Origin: Corythucha ciliata
Taxonomy: Eukaryota; Arthropoda; Insecta; Hemiptera; Tingidae
Direction: 5' to 3'
Length of the DNA stretch: 64,000 nt
Assembly: GCA_038030265.1 (NCBI GenBank)
Contig: CM075938.1
Location: 24,343,009-24,407,008 of the forward strand
Part shown: piece after piece, positions 57,369 to 64,000 of the stretch
How positions within the stretch are numbered: position 1 is the first letter of the stretch
How the letters are laid out: each line of letters begins with the position of its first letter
The notes under the pieces: generated by a model
The model's input: the letters and a program-made list of their open reading frames with translations, nothing else
Database searches by the model: none
Told to the model about the DNA's origin: nothing
Made by a program: the position numbers and the translations under genes

Positions 57369-58216
57369 GTGAGCTGGCGACAGTCCCATTAAACCGGAAG
57401 AACATAGTCACGAAAATGATAGCATATCCCCCTATTTACGAGTCCGGGGGCCTAAGGGAATGTATTGCTAATTAAATTCCTGAATTTGGGCCACGAATTT
57501 AACCGGAAGACAATAGTCCTGAAACTGTTCTCATTCGAAAGGTTTTATGGAACTGATTACGAATATCGTCTGCCTGGGGCATTTGCCCTCTGTGGCTCGT
57601 CAAGCTCACGAAATTTAGGGAATTTTATTTAACTGGAAGAACGAAGTCCGGAAAATGGTCTTATGCTAATACAGGTTTTATGTTGCTGAATACGAAAATG
57701 ATCGAAGAACGTAGTCCTGAAACTGGTGTTATTCGATAGGTTTTTTGGGGATGATTACAATAACGATCGTCTGCCGGCGCCTGCCTGGAGCATTTGCCCT
57801 CGGTGACCAGTCAACCAGTTGGTGGCCAATCAAATTTCCTGAATTAGGGAAATTTTTTAACAGGAAGAACGAAGTCGAAAGGTTTCATGTAGCTGAATAC
57901 AAAAATGATCGTCTGCCGGCTTCGGCCAGGGGCATTTGCCCTCGGTCAACACTCAAACAGCGCGAAGGGAAATTGCTTCTCGCCAAGGGAAAATGCCCCA
58001 AGCAGACGCCGTCAGACGATCATATTGGTATTGAGGTCCACGAAACCTGTTGAATGAGACCAATGTCAGGACTACGTCGTTCCGGCTAGTTAATCTCCCT
58101 TTGCGCAGTTTGACTGGTCATGGTTGGCAAATGTCCCTGGCAGACGATCATTTCGTATTCAGCTACATAAAACCTGTTGCATAAGGCCATTTTCCGGACT
58201 TCGTTCTTCCAGTTAA
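57369..58216. mobile_element. FB-like inverted array element 3
   Basis: Begins 'gagctggcgacagtccc'. Forward ~130-150-bp units ('ccggaagaac', 'gctgaatacgaa', 'catttgccctc') run to about 57950, then inverted units to 58216. Same family as 9714-10605 and 11442-12240. The right end lacks the terminal 'gactgtcgccagc'. Confidence 0.6.
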
Positions 58217-58454
58217 TTAATATAGTAGGTGAAAAAGGCGGACGCAAGGGATAAAGGCAACTAAGCTACCGAGCTACCCCCGCCCCCAGTTCGTGTCGCC
58301 CCCAGTTCGCGCCACGACCCCGCTCGGAGGGCACGACGCAAGGGACATCACCACCCCCGCCCCAAGTTCGCCCGCCCTCAGTTCGCTCACCAACACCTAG
58401 CCGCCCCCCGCCGCCCATGAAATAAAACAAGTTGACAGTTTAGATAAATTTTAT

Positions 58455-58799
58455 TTATGCACAGCGGGTTTTTTTCCTAGGACTATCTTCAAAATGTACA
58501 TTATATGTTCCGTCGTGCTTCCCGTCGTAGATAAGGTAGAGAGGAGGTCCGCCGATGTTGTACTTTGAGGCCAATTCGTGATTCATTGAATCGGTGAATC
58601 TTTGGGGTAGATAAACGCTGATCACCTTTCCTTCCGACATGTCAGACACTGAAGCGATACATACAGGGCCAAACGTCCCCGTTGATCTGTAAATTAGTCG
58701 CCGCACAAGATAGGGAACGTCGGGTGTCAGCACGTTGAGCGATTGCGTAGCTGTCTGCTCCGAGCCGGCCTTGTTCAAAAGTTGTTTGAGCGACGTCAT
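58455..58799 (-). CDS. Small Polinton ORF, possible OB-fold protein
   Basis: 114 codons, intact, opening 'MTSLKQLLNKAG', with 'ISVYLPQRFTDSM' and 'GGPPLYLIYDGKH'. The LP-x-R-[FY] and [LP]-x-[LI]-x-Y-x-G pattern recalls small proteins next to the polymerase in arthropod Polintons. A single-stranded DNA-binding role is only a guess. It lies 60 bp past the polymerase end on the same strand. Confidence 0.6.
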   Translation of the reverse strand: MTSLKQLLNKAGSEQTATQSLNVLTPDVPYLVRRLIYRSTGTFGPVCIASVSDMSEGKVISVYLPQRFTDSMNHELASKYNIGGPPLYLIYDGKHDGTYNVHFEDSPRKKTRCA

Positions 58800-58859
58800 T
58801 CTGGACGAGAGATCTCAAATGGTTGCAGAACGTAGAATGATGCTCCCAGCCAACGGATG

Positions 58860-60300
58860 TCAGCTTAGTAGTACTTCCCCCACTCCTGCTTCAGGGATGC
58901 GCACATGTCCGTGAGCTAAGGTTGACACTTTGTCCTCCAAGATGAATCGTTTGTCATCAAATGGAGACAGAGACTGCTTATTTACCGCTACAGAGAAGAG
59001 TTCGTGCTTAAATGAGCGGATTGAATTAAATGTCGAGTACAGAACCCCCCTGTTTTGAAAAAGTATTTTCTTATAGTCATCAAAGGTGGTTTGAGTTTGT
59101 ATAGCCCGTTTTTTAGTTCCTTTTGCCTTCTTAACTTCATCCCCGCCTTCAATCTTTAATGCGTATACTTTAGCCCTCAAAGCAACAATTTCAAGCAATC
59201 GTTTTCCCAACAACTCATCTTTGAATTTCCCCAGTACCTTTTTATTCTCAATATTATGGCAAGGATGTGATATCGGCAAGTCTGAGAAATCAAACCATTC
59301 CCGTAGGTGCTCAAAAACTTCTTCCCTCCAATCAGCCCCGTTAGTCCTAATGTTGTAAATAAAGCTGTCTGTATCGGTGTACGCAAGTCTCAGTCTCTCG
59401 GGCCCGAAATGTGCCAACATAACGTCATAGTGGAAGCGTTACATGTGGAGCTTTGCAAGTTCTAAAATTGTGAACCCCACGTAAATTGGCTTGTCAAGCA
59501 GAATACTCTCTTTGGCCATATGGAATGCAACAATATCATTGCCAAGAATAGTACGTCGGACAAATGATGGTTTTGTCAGTAGCTTTTCTGCCCTTTCCAC
59601 CGATTTCACAAGCTCAATGTTCTTCTTTGCCGAACGTTCTCTATTGTTTTGCCAAAGTTTGAATTATTTATGTCCTTGTACCTGTTTTTGGCTGTGGTGG
59701 TCGTAGCCTCTTTACGCTTTTCAGTATTAAATGCAATAAATGGAGCCAACCACTTTCTTTGTTTGAACTGAATGATTCGATGTACTTTCCGGAGAACGAT
59801 GCCGTGGGAACATGCAAACTGCAGGGTCCGATAATGAAGAACATAGTGTTTTTTGGGCGACAACGTGCCAATTAGTTTCACATAACTTGAACCGGGAGGC
59901 GTAAGTTTTTCTGGGAGTAGAGGATATTCGTTAAAATAGTCATGCAAATGCTCGGGAATGTCAACGTCCACTTCAGCAATGTATCCCAGGAGACTATTGT
60001 CCGGTACTGCCAACAGGTCAATTTTTTCGGGCTCTTCGACAAACTGGAAGCCCTCAATTGGAAGAAAATCAGACGATGATATCGCATAGAGGTTATTTGC
60101 GTCGGAAAATGACAGCTCCCATCCATTCGCAGACTGCGCATGCCTTGTAATAGCTTGAACAAAACCACCTCGTATCCCGCTTTCGATCATTTGGAACATT
60201 TCGTAGTCTGTGATGAGTTCCAAAGTGGCTCGCTCGTGATGAAGTACTGAGGCAGTCCAGAACTCCTCTACGGTGAGTAGATGATTTGACCCGTTCCAAA
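58860..60300 (-). pseudogene. Protein-primed family B DNA polymerase, C-terminal half, broken
   Basis: Palm and thumb of the Polinton polymerase. Motif A 'DANNLY' (about 60080-60105), motif B 'NSNFGKTIENV' (about 59641-59670) and motif C 'YTDTDS' (59364-59381) are all present. Breaks: a frameshift near 59616 just after motif B, and a TAA stop at 59441-59439. The exonuclease and N-terminal regions are missing; the sequence upstream is a BIR-like domain instead. It would replicate the element if intact. As it stands it is inactive. Confidence 0.85.
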
Positions 60301-60531
60301 GATTTTGCAGAAAAGTACACCTCTCGCCGCTATGTTTGAAAGAGGCACGTCGGTCTTTTGCCAGTCTCCCAATGTAATTTTGCAACAGTAGCAAGTTACA
60401 AAATCACGATAGCCGCTGTAGTAAAAACCAGCCGAGGTTAGACACAAGGGTGAGATCCAGTCAATGGGCCAGTCATGAAAGGTCTGCACACGCCAACTCT
60501 CATTGATCAACTGATCGCTGTATTCCAACAT
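60290..60531 (-). pseudogene. BIR (inhibitor-of-apoptosis-type) domain, frameshifted
   Basis: From ATG at 60531-60529, 'SWRVQTFHDWP', 'LTSAGFYYSG' and 'DFVTCYCC' match the N-terminal two-thirds of a BIR fold (R-x-x-T-F, A-G-F-Y-Y, C-x-x-C). A one-base shift near 60345-60352 moves the last third, with its His and Cys, into the next frame; their spacing is two residues short. It sits between the integrase C-terminus and the polymerase palm. BIR proteins bind caspases and block cell death. This copy is probably non-functional. Confidence 0.7.
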
Positions 60532-60586
60532 CTTGACTGAATGTTTGGAGCAATGATGATCTCTAGTTATGCAATTCTCCCCCACT

Positions 60587-60992
60587 TCAGGTAGAAAATA
60601 GGTCTTGTTTGCGAATCCAAGCATTTTGCGAGCTGTCCATGTCAAGAAACTTGACCAAATAACGGTTCTTACTGCGTCGAATTACCCTTTCCACCAGAAA
60701 TTCGTTCGGAAATAAGGTTTTTTTGAGTTCCTGAGCATAGAATCGCCCTTGAATGTCTCGGCCTGTCAAATCCTGCAGGAAGAAAAATGGAGGACTCGAT
60801 GTAGCATTAATCTTGCTAATTTTAAAAGTTTCATTCGACCACATTCCTCGACTGGCCTTGGAGAAGAGTGAGCGAGTTTTCGAAATTCTCACGATATCGC
60901 CTACGCGAAATAACGCCGGCATAGTTGATTGGCGGGGCGGACGATAAAGACGCTGTATAATGGCAGCCTCATCTTGATACTCTCGCGAGCCC
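60587..60992 (-). pseudogene. Polinton integrase, C-terminal domain only
   Basis: 'FRVGDIVRISKTRSLFSKAS' is the SH3-like DNA-binding domain. 'RYLVKFLDMDSSQNAWIRK' is the chromodomain-like end typical of Polinton integrases. The zinc finger and DDE core are absent. A natural stop follows, 56 bp before the BIR start codon. The upstream boundary (about 60970-60992) joins abruptly to a basic ORF. Confidence 0.78.
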
Positions 60993-61035
60993 GAATAATG
61001 CGTTGAGTAAGTCTCTTCTTTGCCGGTGATTTCAT
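60901..61035 (-). pseudogene. Core-protein-like ORF, cut short
   Basis: ATG at 61035-61033 opens a very basic start ('KKRLTQRIIRARESIK') 23 bp after the ATPase stop, where Polintons usually carry an Arg/Lys-rich virion core-type protein. The frame loses similarity after about 22 codons, at the join to the integrase tail, and stops at 60901. Confidence 0.5.
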
Positions 61036-61057
61036 GACTGAGCGCCGTATCGATTGC

Positions 61058-61768
61058 TCACGATTCTAAATAGAGGTCAAATCCACATCGATACCGTCCT
61101 CCATTGACTGGTTTTTGCTTGTCGAGCACAAAGAAACGGCCATCACGCTTCCAGCACTGGCGCACCATATCGAGGAAGGCCTCCCATGACATATCCGATC
61201 CCACGTGATCAAGATATACGTGTTTCAAGTTGAGTACGTCTTGCGGAAAAAGAACCAGAAAATTAAAATTATCGCGAATTAAATGTTTTTGAATTTTTGT
61301 GTAACTCTGAGCCAAGTACAGTACGTCGAGACCCGCGTGTCGGCCCATTGCAAAAAATTCACGGATTTTATCCTGCGGCGCCAGTATCAAGTCGTCAAAT
61401 ATTACAATCGAGTTGGGTTCAAGGTCGCTTGGAGACGGGATATTTTCAATGTCAGACGATGCGTAGTAACCTATTTGAGGTGAAAGTCCCTTGAAGACTC
61501 GGTCGAGGAATCTGTACTTTGGCTGATTAAGAGTCCGGCTAAATACGTAAACGCGCTCAAAACGTAGGCCTGTCTGCTCAATCAGTAGGGCTAGCATCGC
61601 GGTTGTTTTTCCCACTCCCGACGGACCTGTCAATGCCATTAGTAGAGGTGACGCCCCAAAAAGGCTTCCATGTCGCTGACCTCTGCCCCCCTCCTGTTGC
61701 GCAATTTCTTCGTCAATTGCCGCGTGAGGATTAACCTCTAGCCGTTCCTTCTGCTGAATGTAGCGCAT
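61058..61768 (-). CDS. Polinton genome-packaging ATPase (A32/FtsK-HerA type)
   Basis: 236 codons, intact. Walker A 'GPSGVGKTT' (61602-61630) and Walker B 'SIVIFDDL' (61389-61411); 'VFSRTLNQPKYRFLD' and the downstream 'YLAQSYTKI' fit this ATPase family. It would pump DNA into capsids. Length is normal for Polintons. Its neighbours are capsid genes upstream. Confidence 0.88.
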   Translation of the reverse strand: MRYIQQKERLEVNPHAAIDEEIAQQEGGRGQRHGSLFGASPLLMALTGPSGVGKTTAMLALLIEQTGLRFERVYVFSRTLNQPKYRFLDRVFKGLSPQIGYYASSDIENIPSPSDLEPNSIVIFDDLILAPQDKIREFFAMGRHAGLDVLYLAQSYTKIQKHLIRDNFNFLVLFPQDVLNLKHVYLDHVGSDMSWEAFLDMVRQCWKRDGRFFVLDKQKPVNGGRYRCGFDLYLES

Positions 61769-61826
61769 GACTAAAGCACCCGGATATAATGCAAAAGGTT
61801 TTAAATAAAAAGAAAAAATTGGGGTT

Positions 61827-62369
61827 TTAATTTTTATTCAACACTTCATGTAATTCAAGCCACTGTGACAATTTAATCGCCTGTACCCAGGCGCATCGGT
61901 ATTTTGGATCACTCATCGAGTGGCGAAGACAAGGCGTTGCGAAGAAATGACTCCACGGCTCTATCTGGCGAAGAGATGGACAGTTAAGCGAGGCCATGTC
62001 TCGAATTTCCGGCTTGCTGCCAAGTCCATCCAGGCGTGACTCCAAAAAACGGGCTTTTTCCAAGCCCTTGACGTACACAACTGTTGTTGACAGAAGGTAT
62101 TCTTTGAGAATGTTGTCCAGCTCCTTATATGCAACGAATCCTTCACTCCAGGACAAGTCGTGAAATTCTCTGGTTAGCCATTCATTTTGAGGACTCGATG
62201 AAGTGTCAGAGTAGCGATTGGGATCGGGAGATTTAAAAATCCAGTGCCCCGCAGCCCTTGTGTGCATGTGAACTATTGCAAGCTCCTTTACGATGAATCC
62301 TGACGTTTTTGGATTGCATCGTCTGCATCGGTCACTCTGGAAGGCGATAAAGTCGACAACAGCAGTCAT
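61827..62369 (-). CDS. Conserved Polinton ORF of unknown function
   Basis: 180 codons, intact. It starts 'VVDFIAFQSD', with 'FIVKELAI' soon after, then 'VVYVKGLEKARFLE' and 'LNCPSLRQ'. An ORF with this layout is common in arthropod and cnidarian Polintons. The acidic 'D...KE' start followed by alternating strands might indicate an RNase H-like nuclease fold, which is inference only. Confidence 0.6.
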   Translation of the reverse strand: MTAVVDFIAFQSDRCRRCNPKTSGFIVKELAIVHMHTRAAGHWIFKSPDPNRYSDTSSSPQNEWLTREFHDLSWSEGFVAYKELDNILKEYLLSTTVVYVKGLEKARFLESRLDGLGSKPEIRDMASLNCPSLRQIEPWSHFFATPCLRHSMSDPKYRCAWVQAIKLSQWLELHEVLNKN

Positions 62370-62440
62370 GATGAATGCAGAGATGACACTGACGAATCTT
62401 CGGCCTTTTCATTGTCTATTTAAGCAAATAAGAGGGGGTG

Positions 62441-63689
62441 CTACGCCTGCTTTCTAACAACCCCGCTCAATGGGAAGTACGTGAAGAGAAGGTCGTGCAG
62501 GATCAAGCAAAACATGTTGGTGTCTGGAGGAAAGTTGGTGGAACTCTCAAATTCCAAGCGAATATCCATAGCTGACGAAGTGGGGGTATCGACCTGTCTT
62601 GAGCAGTCCAAAACAATAAGGGGGCGTAGGAAAGATACTCTTCAAAACTAAGCATTGGCTCTCCTGTTGTGTCCTCAGTGTGATAATAAGATGACTGAAA
62701 GGTTGAGTAAAGGTGATAAATCTCGGCAACGCGATTTTTATCAAAATCCATTTGAAGTTGTTCGTTTGGAAATGCAGTTGAGCCGCAAAATAATTTAAGA
62801 CTTGTCAAGTTACAAGAATCAAATTGTGCAGAATGTTTAGCAAGCTTAGAAATGTCTGCACTCCGTCCCGTCTGGAAACCTATAATGACGTAGCGAGGTT
62901 TTTCCATCTGAGTGGCCGTCTTAATTGTCCAGTTATGTTGCCGAGTTGCCGGTAGGGTGGGAAAGTAGTGGAGAGACCATCCTCTGAATGGCACTTCAAT
63001 CGGTTTGTCGCGCTCAATATGATGCAAAAGTTGGAGTTTCATGGCGTCCGAGACCTCGAGGTACGGCACTTTCCACGCTATCTTGGTAATTTCGAGTGTA
63101 GGTGTTTTAGATGCAGTGTCCGATGCTCCTGTTGTTGGAAATTTGATTCGCTTGAAAACCTGCTTGTCTGTGTTTGAGCGTATTAGTACTAGTTCCAGTC
63201 GGGAATTGAGCAAGATCTTGCGGTAGTCCTCGGCGAAACCGAAAATTGTCTTGAGTGGTATGCATGCGTAAAAATCTCCCGATGAATGAACTATTGGATT
63301 GCGCTCGTTATCGTAAGGCATTGTCCATCCTCCCGCCTCCAGATGTTGCTGCTTTGCCTTTGAAAATGAGCAGTATCCTTTCATGGTGCTTGTGAACCCC
63401 GGTAATTTAACGCGATCAATGACGACTCCATTTAGTTCTATCCAGCACTCGTCAAAGGCGTATGTGAGTCCATTCGTTGATCTGTTCCCATATCATTGGC
63501 CTTGCCTTCAATGATGAGAAGACTGTCTGACACAAGGGGAAGAACTGATGTGGAGAGGAGGGGGCATCGAATTTCGTCAGAGTTGGCAAATTTTGACGCT
63601 ATGTATGGCAAGTGTGTGTGATAGGCCCATGAAGTTATGCTATGATCAAAGACCGTGGGGGCCTTGACGTCCAATACGCTCGTCGCCAT
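62441..63689 (-). pseudogene. Polinton major capsid protein (double jelly roll), frameshifted
   Basis: Starts at ATG 63689 and ends at the TAG at 62443-62441. The central frame 63384-62503 has 'CIPLKTIFGFAEDYRKIL', 'TKIAWKVPYL' and 'EKPRYVIIGFQTGRS', characteristic of Polinton major capsid proteins. Two frame breaks are visible: one near 63460-63480 and one near 62610-62630. After each, matching sequence continues in another frame. Capsid formation from this copy is not expected. Confidence 0.82.
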
Positions 63690-63843
63690 TTCGATTGATT
63701 ATTTTAAATCCGAGGCTACGAAGGAATGCCCGGTTAGATGATGTTAACTCTGTCGATGACGTCCTTCTACTGATTATGTTTCCTCTGTCGTCATACATTT
63801 TACCTACGCCTGCCCCTCTCCGACGTCTGCTAAAATCCAGCAT
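63646..63843 (-). CDS. Small ORF between capsid genes
   Basis: 65 codons, basic, with 'SSNRAFLRSLGFKIINRN'. Overlaps the end of the minor capsid gene by 14 nt and the start of the major capsid gene by 44 nt, the compact spacing typical of Polintons. Function unknown to me. Confidence 0.5.
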   Translation of the reverse strand: MLDFSRRRRGAGVGKMYDDRGNIISRRTSSTELTSSNRAFLRSLGFKIINRNGDERIGRQGPHGL

Positions 63844-64000
63844 CTTTTTTCAAATGAAGTCTGATGATAATCTCTTCTCCGCGGAAATCAAGTAGTTCTC
63901 CCGACTCGTCTAATAATTGCACTGTAACGGAAGACAGGTCGTTGCGCGCAGTCAATGGCAAATAGATGATATTCTTGGGTACCTCGACGATTTTATAGCC
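63830..64000 (-). CDS. Polinton minor capsid (penton-like) protein, C-terminus, cut by window edge
   Basis: The last 56 codons, with 'GYKIVEVPKNIIYLPL' and 'DFRGEEIIIRLHLKK' before a TAG at 63832-63830. These match the C-terminal end of the single-jelly-roll minor capsid protein. The gene continues past 64000. Confidence 0.7.
   Translation of the reverse strand, partial: GYKIVEVPKNIIYLPLTARNDLSSVTVQLLDESGELLDFRGEEIIIRLHLKKDAGF

Larger units (their letters stand above)
58220..64000 (-). mobile_element. Polinton/Maverick, decayed, continuing beyond the window
   Basis: On the minus strand from the window edge: minor capsid C-terminus, small ORF, major capsid, conserved ORF, packaging ATPase, core-protein-like start, integrase C-terminus, BIR domain, family B DNA polymerase, small OB-like ORF. 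58220-58440 is GC-rich with repeated 'cccccagttcg' and 'gacgcaaggga' and may be the terminal repeat; I could not fix its boundary. Frameshifts and a nonsense codon in several genes mark it as inactive. Confidence 0.85.

Noticed and set aside
58216..58440. Exact left terminal repeat of the Polinton
   Set aside because: GC-rich repeats are present, but the other end lies outside the window, so the boundary cannot be fixed.

Overview
The window is eukaryotic and most likely from an arthropod, probably an insect; I cannot name the species. The evidence is a spliced gene with GT-AG introns of very uneven length (tens of bases to 11 kb), AT-rich intergenic DNA full of foldback elements, a Gypsy LTR element, a THAP-domain DNA transposase and a Polinton/Maverick. 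No bacterial features (operons, ribosome binding sites, CRISPR) are present.

The only clear host gene is a thioester-containing complement-like protein of the CD109/alpha-2-macroglobulin family on the + strand, 5220-33121. I place 26 exons per transcript. Their lengths sum to 4479 nt with every junction in phase, giving about 1492 aa: signal peptide, macroglobulin domains, a furin-type basic stretch, a bait region, the thioester CGEQ (25650-25661), receptor-binding domain and a GPI-type C-terminal tail. The bait region is offered as three tandem exons (22432-22606, 23247-23418, 23676-23928). They share entry and exit phases and a related C-terminal segment, so they look mutually exclusive. 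Introns 2, 13, 15 and 19 hold most of the repeats.

Region by region: 1-3.1 kb holds degenerate ~30-bp arrays and a MITE. 5.2-33.1 kb is the CD109 gene; intron 2 (5381-16436) carries MITEs, FB-like inverted arrays, a nested ~2 kb inverted-repeat element and large foldbacks. 33.1-39.3 kb is repeat-rich, with a foldback, a hAT-like end and a decayed minus-strand coding fragment. 39.38-51.07 kb is bounded by perfect 73-bp inverted repeats and a 9-bp direct repeat. It contains a Tc1/mariner-type fragment, a THAP + DDE transposase gene (41.3-45.2 kb, +) and a convergent SWIM + YqaJ nuclease gene (48.5-46.55 kb, -). That gene pair matches the ISL2EU/PIF-Harbinger group.

51.41-56.93 kb is a young Gypsy element with near-identical 1.38-kb LTRs and a 4-bp target duplication; it has lost most of RT, RNase H and integrase. 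57.37-58.22 kb is another FB-like element. From about 58.2 kb to the window edge lies a decayed Polinton on the minus strand: capsid genes, packaging ATPase, integrase C-terminus, a BIR (IAP-type) domain, protein-primed family B DNA polymerase and a small terminal ORF. Several of its genes carry frameshifts or stops.
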